Source of the DNA: Archaeoglobales archaeon
GTDB taxonomy: Archaea > Halobacteriota > Archaeoglobi > Archaeoglobales > Archaeoglobaceae
Direction: 5' to 3'
DNA: 36,404 nucleotides
Assembly: GCA_029984855.1 (NCBI GenBank)
Contig: JARQZL010000108.1
Span: 1-36,404, forward strand
Positions 1 through 7,817 of the stretch are shown here, piece after piece. The position numbers were made by a program, and so were the translations under genes. Positions within the stretch are counted from its first letter, which is position 1. Every line of letters begins with the position of its first letter. Under the pieces are notes generated by a model that was not told where the DNA came from, searched no databases, and worked only from the letters and a program-made list of their open reading frames with translations.

Positions 1-555
1 CTAATTGAGCAAAAGAATATCTTGATTCTCTGCTTTAGCGAAGAAAACACTGATTCAACCTTACTTCTCTCTCCGAAAGGTCTGATGCTCAAATTCTAAA
101 TTAAGGCTTTTCAAAGCATCAATAAGCCAGGGAGCCTTATCTATAACGAACTTAGGCTTATTCTCACAGTATTCAAGTACTTCTTTGATAAAGGACTTCG
201 TAGTCAGGTAATTTCTTGTTGTATAAACTCTCATCAGAACTAGCTCATTCCTCTCAACGTCTACGGCTGAATAAACGTAATAACGCTTTTTCCTTGCTTT
301 AACAACCGTTTCATCTATTGCTATTAGATTTCTCTGCTTCCTCTCTGTTGTAATCGGTAGTTTCTCCTCAAATTTCTTTATCCAGTTCCATACTGATGTT
401 TTAGAGACAGGATGAAGCTCATATAGAATTCTGGCAGTCCTTCTTACCGACGACGATTGGATGGAGGTTGCTATACCAAGTATTTTGATTTCACGAGGTA
501 CTTTGTTTCTTTCAAAGACTTTCAACTCCTTAACAATATCCTTTACCTTTAGCAT
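1..555 (-). pseudogene. IS6/IS240-family DDE transposase, frameshifted and partial
   Basis: The first 164 residues form an open frame from ATG at 555 to TAA at 61. They contain a helix-turn-helix-like N-terminus (about 25-62) and two catalytic aspartates, in AIDETVVK (D81) and VIDKAPW (D139), as in the DDE_Tnp_IS240 family. The frame ends FRREK and stops. Dropping one base of the AAA run at 76-78 restores FGERSKVESVFSSLKQRIK, which supplies the third acidic residue (E of KVES) and the conserved C-terminal helix, continuing to the window edge. The DDE triad is therefore split over two frames by a single-base indel. The family call is firm. Whether this is a dead copy, an assembly error or programmed frameshifting cannot be decided here. 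Confidence 0.75.
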
Positions 556-604
556 AATAATGCATGATTTTTAGTATTTATAGTTTTATGCTAATGTGGA
601 CAGG
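1..604 (-). mobile_element. IS6/IS240-like insertion sequence, left part cut by window edge
   Basis: The element consists of a DDE transposase reading frame and, beyond its start, a stretch at 590-604 that reads CTGTCCACATTAGC on the minus strand. This resembles the TGTCCA-type terminal repeats of archaeal IS6-family elements, so it is taken as the putative right end. The opposite terminal repeat would lie left of position 1. No target duplication can be tested because only one end is visible. The transposase is frameshifted, so the copy is probably dead unless the shift is programmed. Confidence 0.6.
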
Positions 605-648
605 TCTGCTGATAAAAGGGAAAGAGCCTACAATCGGCTTTAGCATAT

Positions 649-915
649 TTAATTTTCAAAATACTCCCTTACAGCCTCCCTAACAATCTTTTCTGGTAGC
701 ATCCACATTACAACCTCCCAGATCTCAACCATCAAATCCTCTCCAAATTCAAGCCGTATTTGTTCCAAATCCGCTCTGTACAACGAACCTCTCTTGGATA
801 TGTTGTTTTTAACCGCAATCTTTCTTGCATCCATGCTGATCACGTGATCTCCTTTCTTGCCTGTCTTCAAAACGGCTCTAAATCTGTAATCCTTCAGTTC
901 CTGATGCTGCTTCAT
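649..915 (-). CDS. Small protein of unknown function
   Basis: This is an 88-residue protein I do not recognise. ATG at 915 is preferred over an upstream GTG at 936 because GGTGG lies six bases before it. The protein has a basic N-terminal half (KTGKKGDHVISMDARKIAVKNN) and an acidic, hydrophobic C-terminal half (FGEDLMVEIWEVVMWMLPEKIVREAVREYFEN) that is probably helical. It has no signal peptide, cysteines or known motif. It sits between a broken insertion sequence and an integrase, so it is likely cargo or a relic of the same accessory segment. It could also be a chance open frame, but its composition is protein-like. Confidence 0.45.
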   Translation of the reverse strand: MKQHQELKDYRFRAVLKTGKKGDHVISMDARKIAVKNNISKRGSLYRADLEQIRLEFGEDLMVEIWEVVMWMLPEKIVREAVREYFEN

Positions 916-1091
916 GATTCCACCATACGCCAGCACTCAATAACCTTTGGCAGTACTCCGAAAATGATGAGCTTAATACCGTGTTACTGGCAGAGTTTCT
1001 ATTTTCTAAAAACCTATATTCGTGAAACTTTCAGTGAGGTTTATATTTTACTATCTTTGGGTGATATTTTATAACTAAGCTTCTAGGAACT

Positions 1092-1109
1092 TTGCAGGAG
1101 GTCCTGCAA
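1092..1109. repeat. Perfect 8+8 inverted repeat with 2-base centre
   Basis: The arms TTGCAGGA (1092-1099) and TCCTGCAA (1102-1109) flank GG. It lies in the gene-free stretch between the small unknown gene and the integrase. A looser inverted pair, CAGTGAG (1032-1038) and CTCACTG (1113-1119), surrounds it. It could be a protein-binding site or a recombination site of the accessory element. Confidence 0.6.
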
Positions 1110-1134
1110 GATCTCACTGTGGATGTCCATGATT

Positions 1135-1174
1135 AGTAACACTATTCTAAGTTTTCGGGTTGAATAGTATTACT
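1135..1174 (-). terminator. Hairpin over the integrase stop codon
   Basis: The arms 1135-1147 (AGTAACACTATTC) and 1162-1174 (GAATAGTATTACT) enclose a 14-base loop. In minus-strand RNA, the integrase mRNA sense, all 13 positions pair, with one G-U. In plus-strand RNA the same position is a C-A mismatch. The integrase stop codon (1170-1172) lies inside the 5' arm. It probably stabilises the integrase transcript or ends it. A role in recombination is also possible. Confidence 0.5.
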
Positions 1175-2375
1175 TATTCTTAACATATTTCTCAAAGACT
1201 ATTTTCAGCTCCCTTATCTCCCTCTCCAAGGATGCAACATAAGCCATAAACCCCGGATCTAAAGCAACTTCGTTCATTACCCTCGCTTTCCTCATGTTCC
1301 ATTCCTGCATCTTCATGGCAGCCTCCGACGTCAGAGGATACCCACATCCCGGACAAAAGTTGTCAATGCTGCTAACAAGCTTAAAACATCGTGGACATTT
1401 AACGGCCTTGAGCTTTCTTTCTTGCTCCTCTGGTTCAGCAAGTCCGTGAAGCTCTTTAATTCTCCTCTTTATGTCTCTCCCCACCATGTGAATGTAAATG
1501 CGGGGCATCTTGCTGCCGATCTCCCAGCCCATGTATAAGCACATTTCAACCTCGCTCCAGCCTGCCTTTGCCAGCTCCGTTGCCCTCGTATGCCTGAATA
1601 GATGAGGGTGTACTTTTTTACTAACCCTTGCCCTCTTTGCAACTTTCTTTAAAAGCATCCTAATAGCACCATAATCCATCTGTGAACCATAGTTTTCCCT
1701 GCCCAATGTAACCCACAGCCAGTTATCAGGCTGGGGATCAGGATGAGCTTTAAGCCATTCTGAAAGATAAATCGTAGAGAACGGCAGTAAAAGAGATCTT
1801 TCACCCGTCTTCCCAAACAATTTAACCCACGCCCCCTCATCTGTCAGTTCTACATCCCTCACTCTCATGTTGCCAAGTTCTCCAACTCTACAACCAGACT
1901 CCCACAAAGTAGCAATCAAAGCCCTATCTCTTGGATTCTTACAGGCTTCAAGCATCCTGATTATTTCATCTTCCGTCAAAAGCTCATCTGGAAACTTCCT
2001 TGCTTTAACTTCTCCAATGGTAAACCAATCAACGAGTTCTTTTTTACCAAGCCATTTGAAGAACTTCTTCAATGTCTTCTTATACTCCCTTTTTGTCCAC
2101 GGTGAAAGCCCCTCTTTTCTAACTCTTTCATCAACCCATTCCAAAACAACCTCTACATCTTCCCTATTCCATTCTGTAAGGGGTTTATCCGTCCTTTCCG
2201 CTAAAATTGTGAGATGCTCAATAAGTTTAACAACTCTTGGAACGGAGAGGTCATTAGCAAAACAGTATCGCTTAAACTTAAATATGATTCTCTTATTCTC
2301 TTCAAGAATTATTGTACTATCTTTAATTCGGTTTTCGTACTGTTGCAACTTTTTGTCAAAATCATGAATACCCAT
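1170..2375 (-). CDS. Tyrosine recombinase/integrase with C-terminal zinc ribbon
   Basis: This 401-residue site-specific recombinase has a SAM-like core-binding domain at about 10-120 and a phage-integrase catalytic domain at about 130-310. The catalytic set is visible: R163 (GCRVGEL), H258 and R261 (HLFRHTR), W284 (MGWEIG) and the nucleophile Y294. A zinc ribbon follows, with C327/C330 and C341/C344 (CPRC and CPGC), then a helical tail. The length suits archaeal Xer-like element integrases and nothing appears broken. The ATG at 2375 is about 25 bases downstream of a TATA-like stretch (2397-2407), so the message is probably leaderless. The gene is 60 bases from the 3' end of tRNA-Asp, which suggests an element integrated at that tRNA. 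Confidence 0.9.
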   Translation of the reverse strand: MGIHDFDKKLQQYENRIKDSTIILEENKRIIFKFKRYCFANDLSVPRVVKLIEHLTILAERTDKPLTEWNREDVEVVLEWVDERVRKEGLSPWTKREYKKTLKKFFKWLGKKELVDWFTIGEVKARKFPDELLTEDEIIRMLEACKNPRDRALIATLWESGCRVGELGNMRVRDVELTDEGAWVKLFGKTGERSLLLPFSTIYLSEWLKAHPDPQPDNWLWVTLGRENYGSQMDYGAIRMLLKKVAKRARVSKKVHPHLFRHTRATELAKAGWSEVEMCLYMGWEIGSKMPRIYIHMVGRDIKRRIKELHGLAEPEEQERKLKAVKCPRCFKLVSSIDNFCPGCGYPLTSEAAMKMQEWNMRKARVMNEVALDPGFMAYVASLEREIRELKIVFEKYVKNK

Positions 2376-2435
2376 GGTCTTAATTGCTCAAAAAGGTATA
2401 AAAAAGTAGGGAGGACTCCGAAACTGATTTTAAAG

Positions 2436-2531
2436 CGCCCGGGTCGGGATTTGAACCCGAGTCGCGGGCTTTCTGTGGATGATTTCTTCCACGACAGGCC
2501 CGCATGATAGGCCGGGCTACACTACCCGGGC
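2436..2531 (-). tRNA. tRNA-Asp (GTC) with 21-base intron
   Basis: The 5' acceptor strand GCCCGGG (2531-2525) pairs with CCCGGGC (2443-2437), followed by discriminator G at 2436. CCA is not encoded. The T arm has TCGGG, TTCAAAT and CCCGA. The anticodon stem GCGGGC/GCCCGC (2503-2498 and 2469-2464) carries loop C-T-G-T-C-G-A once the intron is removed, giving anticodon GTC for aspartate. The intron occupies 2491-2471, between positions 37 and 38. It forms a canonical bulge-helix-bulge: bulge CGT, four-base helix CTGT/ACAG, bulge AAA, with an inner GGA/TCC hairpin. The mature length is 75 bases. A TATA-like element lies near 2557-2565. Confidence 0.95.
2471..2491 (-). other. tRNA-Asp intron, bulge-helix-bulge type
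   Basis: The 21 bases at the canonical 37/38 position are bounded by two 3-base bulges separated by a 4-base-pair helix, the substrate of the archaeal splicing endonuclease. Cutting after the second base of each bulge restores a standard 7-base anticodon loop. Confidence 0.9.
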
Positions 2532-2609
2532 TTTTAATTTGCTCCATATTTAGCATCATTTAAACTTTGCGCTCGGCAAACTTATTTACCCTGCCTTGAA
2601 AACGCAGCT

Positions 2610-3791
2610 ATGGATACGTCCATCGCTCTGCTCATTTCAATCCTGCTCACACTCCTTCTGATAAGGGCCAGAGTTAACATCAGCCTCTCAATATTTGCTG
2701 GAGCCGCCGCTCTCGGCCTGCTTTCAGTTGGTCTGAGTACCTTTGAAGTTATCTTTGAGTCCTCGACATCCCTTCATACCCTCCACCTCCTCGCCCTTGT
2801 CACGGCAGCATTCACTCTCGGCTATTCCATGGAATACCTCGGCCTGCTGAAGGATCTTCAGAAGGTCATTGAGAAGATTTTTGGCGAACTCAGTGTAGCA
2901 ATCCTGCCGCTCATAGTCGGTCTCCTCCCAATGCCGGGAGGGGCACTCCTGTCTGCAGTTATGATAAGAGAGCTTGTCGGAAAGTACAAAATAAGTCCTG
3001 AGAATGCCACATTCATCAATTACTGGTTCAGGCACGTCTGGGTTACGATGTGGCCTCTCTATCCAAGCATCATCATAGCCGCAGGGGTCGTGAATGTTGA
3101 CGTCATGAGTCTCGTTCTTGCCACATATCCTGTAGGTATTGCAGCCATGTTTTTCGCCGTTTTATCTGCCAGAAACTTAAACTTCAAGCTCAGAATTGGT
3201 GTAAGGGACTCTGTCCTCTTCATAAGGTCTTCCTATCCTATCTTTATGGTTGCCATGCTTGCAATAGCACTCCGGCTTGACATGCTTATCACAATTCTAC
3301 TATCCATCGCCGTGCTATACATTCACAGAAGGGTAAAGATTGGTGACCTCATACGAATCCTGAAGAGAACGATTGATGTAAAAATAGTCATCCTCATATT
3401 TGCAGTCATGGCGTACAGAGATCTGATACTTTACACAAATGCAGCAGAAGTGTTCTTCAACCATCTCCAGGAGTTGCACTTTCCGTTTTCAATTGCATCG
3501 TTCACTCTCTCATTCATCGTTGGCTTTGCCACAGGTATCGAACTCAGCTATTCTTCGATTGCTCTTCCTCTGCTCGTGGCCTTTACAGGCACAGGTACCA
3601 GTCTCATAGCAGAGAACGTCATGCTGGTAATAGCGGGTGGCTTCCTTGGAGTTATGCTTTCTCCGATGCATTTATGCTTCGCTCTTACATGTGAGTACTT
3701 CAGAGCTGATGCTGAGGGCGTCTACAGACTGTTACTTCCTCCAGTTGTGGGAGTTGCCGTGGTTGTTGCCATTCTCTTCATCTTCCTCTGA
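2610..3791 (+). CDS. DUF401 family membrane protein
   Basis: This 393-residue, very hydrophobic protein has about ten membrane segments and belongs to the DUF401 family of the ion-transporter superfamily (GntP/DctM-like fold). The family signatures are present: LLPMPGGALLSA near residues 104-115, and NYWFRHVWVTMWPLYPS near 137-153. The substrate is unknown; organic anions are plausible by relation to other members of the superfamily. The ATG at 2610 lies 25 bases after a TATA-like CTTATTTACC, so it is probably leaderless. It is divergent from tRNA-Asp. Its last 70 bases are antisense to the end of the convergent RND gene. Confidence 0.85.
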   Translation: MDTSIALLISILLTLLLIRARVNISLSIFAGAAALGLLSVGLSTFEVIFESSTSLHTLHLLALVTAAFTLGYSMEYLGLLKDLQKVIEKIFGELSVAILPLIVGLLPMPGGALLSAVMIRELVGKYKISPENATFINYWFRHVWVTMWPLYPSIIIAAGVVNVDVMSLVLATYPVGIAAMFFAVLSARNLNFKLRIGVRDSVLFIRSSYPIFMVAMLAIALRLDMLITILLSIAVLYIHRRVKIGDLIRILKRTIDVKIVILIFAVMAYRDLILYTNAAEVFFNHLQELHFPFSIASFTLSFIVGFATGIELSYSSIALPLLVAFTGTGTSLIAENVMLVIAGGFLGVMLSPMHLCFALTCEYFRADAEGVYRLLLPPVVGVAVVVAILFIFL

Positions 3792-5938
3792 TCGAGAAAG
3801 ACCAAAAATGCTGGAACGACTGTTAATGCAGCGATGAGACTGAATACAATTGCAAGAACGCTTACAAATCCGAAGTCCCTCATAATTGGAAAAGAGGATA
3901 CCATCATCGCTGCAAAACCTCCGGCCATCGTCAGACCGGACGTTATTATCGCTCTCCCCGTGTTTGCGACAGTTATAGAGACAGCATCAGCTGGAGATGC
4001 GCCTTTCTTCCTCTCTTCAAGGTATCTCTCCATTACATGGATGGAGAAGTCTATTCCAAGTCCTATCGTCAGCGAGTTGAGGCTGGCAGAAACAAGAGAG
4101 CGTGGTATGCCCAGTGCGTACATCACACCGCCTGTAACCGCTATCACTGTTGTTATCGGAAGAAGTGGAACTACAGATTTGCTGAAGCTCCTGTAAACAA
4201 TGAGGAGCAGTATAAAGACGAGTGCGTAACTTGCAATGGTCATTTTGTTCTGCCCGTTTATTATGAGGTCGGAAATGAACATCTTGAGAACAACATCTCC
4301 TGTAAGGTAGTAGCCGTTATCAGAACCATAGAAGTTCAGCTCCTCCTTTACCCTGTCATAGAGTTTTTTGAACTCCAGCCAGTCCATGGGCGCAACTGTG
4401 AAGTACGCTGCAAGTTCGCTGCCGCTGACATACTTTCTCTTCTGCTCCGAGGGTATCGTGTTTAGAAGGTTCTCGAATGAGTAATCATCTTTTGGCATAC
4501 CGTACATTGATAAAAGCGAGGCAAGGTTACTGCAGTCCGTAATCTGGGGTTCAGAAGATACGACGTAGGCACACATCTCGTTGAATTTTTTCACTGTATC
4601 AATATTTACACCATCGGTCTCCATAACAAGAATGATTCTATCCTGACTGCCGACAAGGCTCTTCAACTCGTTCATTTTCCGCATTGCCGGTAAATCCTGA
4701 GGTATGTACTTATAGAAGTCCGTCTGTATGTTTACATGGCTGTAACCGTAGTAGCCTGCCATGACAATCGCTGCGGTAAGAACAAGAACGGCTACATTCC
4801 TTCTCGCAACGATTTCTGCAACCTTTTCCAGAGTTTTTGCTTTTTCCCTCCTCCTTTCCCCAATCTCTTTTCCAGAAAACAGCACAAGAATTGCAGGAAG
4901 GAAGGTCAGACTGAGAAGGTAAGCAATCACGAGGCCAATGGCCGAGAGTATCCCGAACCAGCTAAGAGATGGTACGTCAGAGAAGAACATCGAGAGAAAA
5001 CCTATAACTGTGGTAATCATTGCAAGGCTTAAAGCAGTTCCTACGCTTAAAATCGCATTTTCGGCAGCATCAAAAGCATTTCTGCCATTCCTAAGTTCTT
5101 CCTCAAACCTCGACTGGAGTTGCGCTGCGTACTCTATGCTGAGCCCGATGAGCACAGGAAAGAAAGCATTTGTAACCTCTGTGAGAGGTATGCCGAGAAC
5201 AGGCATTAATCCAAAGGTCATTGTTGCCGTTAGGACAGATATTACAAGTGGAAGCATCAGAAAGCGTTGCTGGCTCACAACACCCCTGAATACAATGACG
5301 AGTATGAAGACCATCAGCAGTACAGCAGTTATACCCATCGATTTCATACTGCCTGAGATTGCTTGGTTAACCTGATATCTGACCATGGGATTTCCGGTAG
5401 CTTCAACAACAACGCCTGCAGGCCTCGGAAGAAGCTGTAACTTTCTTTCAATTTCCTTTGCAAGATCGTTGTACTTGTCCTGAGATGCTGTAACCTCTAT
5501 CTCCATCAGAGCAAGGCTGCTCTTAGGAATGTAGAATCCTGCAAGTTTGTAGGCGTATCTCTTAAGAATGCTCTCATCCTGTGGCAGATATCCCAGTTTC
5601 CTGACCATAATGCTGGCAGGAGATTTTACTTCTCCGACACCGTCTATACTCGACAGGGCTTTGCCGAGCTTTAACATATATTCAAAGATCTCATGGTTTA
5701 CAACTTCGTCCCCCTTGACGAATACATACGCAGAAGCGGTAGAAGTACCGAAATCCTTTGAAAAAAGCTTATACTGTTTGTACTCCTTGTGCTCCTTGCT
5801 GAAGTAAGTCTCAAAACCCTGTGAATACTTAACCTCCTGGGTAAGTTCTCCTGCAATCAGAAAAAGAAGTACAACCAGCGCTATTATCGCAAGAGGTTGC
5901 CTTCTAACAGCTTCTGAGAAAAATGAGAATGGGTTCAT
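3722..5938 (-). CDS. RND superfamily exporter (MMPL/HAE3-like, COG1033)
   Basis: This 738-residue protein has the two-fold RND layout: TM1 at about 11-31, an extracellular loop to about 195, five membrane segments to about 355, then TM7 near 385, a second loop, and five further segments. The TM4-type charged residues that carry protons in MmpL proteins are visible as GLSIEY (E269) in the first half and GLGIDF (D630) in the second. The family exports hydrophobic or lipid-like compounds; the substrate here is unknown. Its ATG overlaps the stop of the preceding surface-protein gene as ATGA (5935-5938), so the two are translated together and probably act together. The 3' end overlaps DUF401 by 70 bases on the other strand. 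Confidence 0.9.
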   Translation of the reverse strand: MNPFSFFSEAVRRQPLAIIALVVLLFLIAGELTQEVKYSQGFETYFSKEHKEYKQYKLFSKDFGTSTASAYVFVKGDEVVNHEIFEYMLKLGKALSSIDGVGEVKSPASIMVRKLGYLPQDESILKRYAYKLAGFYIPKSSLALMEIEVTASQDKYNDLAKEIERKLQLLPRPAGVVVEATGNPMVRYQVNQAISGSMKSMGITAVLLMVFILVIVFRGVVSQQRFLMLPLVISVLTATMTFGLMPVLGIPLTEVTNAFFPVLIGLSIEYAAQLQSRFEEELRNGRNAFDAAENAILSVGTALSLAMITTVIGFLSMFFSDVPSLSWFGILSAIGLVIAYLLSLTFLPAILVLFSGKEIGERRREKAKTLEKVAEIVARRNVAVLVLTAAIVMAGYYGYSHVNIQTDFYKYIPQDLPAMRKMNELKSLVGSQDRIILVMETDGVNIDTVKKFNEMCAYVVSSEPQITDCSNLASLLSMYGMPKDDYSFENLLNTIPSEQKRKYVSGSELAAYFTVAPMDWLEFKKLYDRVKEELNFYGSDNGYYLTGDVVLKMFISDLIINGQNKMTIASYALVFILLLIVYRSFSKSVVPLLPITTVIAVTGGVMYALGIPRSLVSASLNSLTIGLGIDFSIHVMERYLEERKKGASPADAVSITVANTGRAIITSGLTMAGGFAAMMVSSFPIMRDFGFVSVLAIVFSLIAALTVVPAFLVFLDQRKMKRMATTTATPTTGGSNSL

Positions 5939-7752
5939 GCCCTCCTCTTTCTATAGATGTAGCCTGCAGCGGCAATTACCATCACAACCATTGCCCCAAT
6001 AGCTGCATGGGGAGTGCCCCTGGCTTTAACAATTCTGATAGGCATCTTCACAGGTTCACTGATTACCCACTCATCCGATGGATCCTTGTATTTTACCTCC
6101 AGATTTAATGCGTAAAGCTTTGGCGTTGCATCTCTGTCAGCTTTAATCTTGAAGCTGACGTTTTTCGCCTCTCCAGGCTTTAGTTTACCTATATATGCCG
6201 TATCATCTGTTGTCGAGAATGGGTCCACAACGGTTATACGGGCAGTTGCATCGCTCACTTCAAAGCTGCCGAGGTTCTTTATCTTTACACTGACCACAGC
6301 CTCTTCCCCTGCCGGAACAACTCCAGTACCCTCTACTTCAAACCTCATCTTCTCATGAACTGTTACCCCTGTATCCACATCTTTGCTGACTTCTTTGTCT
6401 CCTACCTTATAGATCAGCTTTAGCTTTGCAGGATAAATTGTAGATCCTGCATCTTCTGACGCTTTCAACTTAAATGTAGCATTGCACTCTCCTTTCACAT
6501 CTCCAAGATAGCACTCACCAACTATGGCCGAGAGGGGTGGGTTTACAGATATAGCCAACCTTGCATCCTTCACAGGCATGCTCACATTCAGCTTCACTGT
6601 AAACTCCCCTTTACTTCCAGCATATACTGTTGAATTTGTCTGGATGACTTTAACCTCCGGCCCCTCCTCAAGCCACACTCCAAACGCAACGTTTGCTGTC
6701 TGCTTAACCTCCCCGTATTCATCTAAGTAAACGCCCCTAAGCTGGAAGGGGTAGTAGCCAGGTTCGCTTGTTGAAATGTCGACTGTAAAGGTCACATTTG
6801 CTGTCCTGTTTGGCTGTAAATCTCCAACGAAGTACGTGCCCTTTGAAAGAATGGCCGTAATCTCATCTGGAATCTTGAGCTGGGGGATTTGCTTCATCGG
6901 TATCGGTGAAAGGACATTCAGCAGACCCTTCATTATCTCGGGCGATATTCTCGTATTTGTGAGAGTTGAAAGAGAGGAGAAACCAGAGGGAGTTGAGAGC
7001 AGAACAAAGAGATCTCTTGCCGTTTTTTCTCCCGTATTTTTAATCACGATGTTGAGCTTTCCCTTTCCACTGGCAACAAAGTTATTTGCTTTGACACCAG
7101 TTATCTCAAGCTTTACTTTTTCTTTCTCGACCACCACCGGCAGATTGATTATCTGCTCCTTGGTCTTGTACCGGTATTTTATCCAGTTAAACCATGTTAC
7201 CGGCTGAACGGTTTCATTTACAACTGTGGTCTTGCTCAAATTCTCAGAGGTGGCCGTCCCGTTATACTCATAGTATATCTGTTTTGTCAGGCTCGAGTAT
7301 GGCTGATAGTACCTTGTATCGAGAAACAAATGATCGATGACTTTGTAGCTTATCCTGGCCTTCAGTGTGTACTCTCCAGCCCTGACATTGTCTCTTACCT
7401 TCAACACAAGGGGTATCTGCATGGGCTTCATTGCAGGAACTGCTGCGAAGTACTGCTCTGATGTCTTTACCTCTATCCCATCACAGCCCTCAATGCTCAG
7501 GCTCACGTTGTATGCGGTCGTCAGCATGGATGTGCGCTGGCTTAGAAACGAGTACTCTACATAGTCGTCGTATGTTACCTCTTTCAGAATGGCGTTGTTT
7601 GTAATAACAAGCGTTAGCTGTACGTCTCCCTTCCCTATGTGGTTACTCCCTGCAACGTACAATGTGAAGTACGGTTCATCCTTGTAATCAAGGGCAAGGG
7701 TCTTTCCAGCAAGAAATACAACGATGATCAAAGCGATGGCCAGTTTTCGCAT
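5935..7752 (-). CDS. COG1361-type secreted, membrane-anchored surface protein
   Basis: The protein starts MRKLAIALIIVVFLAG, a clear signal peptide ending near ALA. ATG 7752 is chosen because AGGTGAT stands six bases upstream; a start seven codons earlier would spoil the signal. About 570 residues of beta-rich, Ig-like repeats follow, resembling COG1361/NPCBM-type S-layer-associated domains (repeated IKNTG/IKNLG and LKPGEAKNVSFKI phrases). Near the C-terminus a hydrophobic helix (AAIGAMVVMVIAAAGYIY) precedes a basic RKRRA tail, so it is anchored with the bulk outside. About ten N-x-S/T sequons suggest N-glycosylation. It is the first gene of a coupled pair with the RND exporter and is divergent from a TrmB regulator. 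The role is inferred as an extracellular partner or envelope adaptor of the exporter. Confidence 0.85.
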   Translation of the reverse strand: MRKLAIALIIVVFLAGKTLALDYKDEPYFTLYVAGSNHIGKGDVQLTLVITNNAILKEVTYDDYVEYSFLSQRTSMLTTAYNVSLSIEGCDGIEVKTSEQYFAAVPAMKPMQIPLVLKVRDNVRAGEYTLKARISYKVIDHLFLDTRYYQPYSSLTKQIYYEYNGTATSENLSKTTVVNETVQPVTWFNWIKYRYKTKEQIINLPVVVEKEKVKLEITGVKANNFVASGKGKLNIVIKNTGEKTARDLFVLLSTPSGFSSLSTLTNTRISPEIMKGLLNVLSPIPMKQIPQLKIPDEITAILSKGTYFVGDLQPNRTANVTFTVDISTSEPGYYPFQLRGVYLDEYGEVKQTANVAFGVWLEEGPEVKVIQTNSTVYAGSKGEFTVKLNVSMPVKDARLAISVNPPLSAIVGECYLGDVKGECNATFKLKASEDAGSTIYPAKLKLIYKVGDKEVSKDVDTGVTVHEKMRFEVEGTGVVPAGEEAVVSVKIKNLGSFEVSDATARITVVDPFSTTDDTAYIGKLKPGEAKNVSFKIKADRDATPKLYALNLEVKYKDPSDEWVISEPVKMPIRIVKARGTPHAAIGAMVVMVIAAAGYIYRKRRA

Positions 7753-7770
7753 AACAATCACCTGTCGTAG

Positions 7771-7817
7771 CATGAACTACAACAATGTTATATAATACTT
7801 ACCTTCTACTGTTCATG
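7771..7817. promoter_or_regulatory. Divergent promoter with symmetric TATA and flanking inverted repeat
   Basis: TTATATAA at 7788-7795 is its own reverse complement. It lies about 25 bases from the TrmB GTG (leaderless) and about 40 bases from the surface-protein ATG (short leader with AGGTGAT). CATGAAC at 7771-7777 and GTTCATG at 7811-7817 form an inverted repeat around it. This could be the TrmB operator, able to block or activate transcription both ways. Confidence 0.55.
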
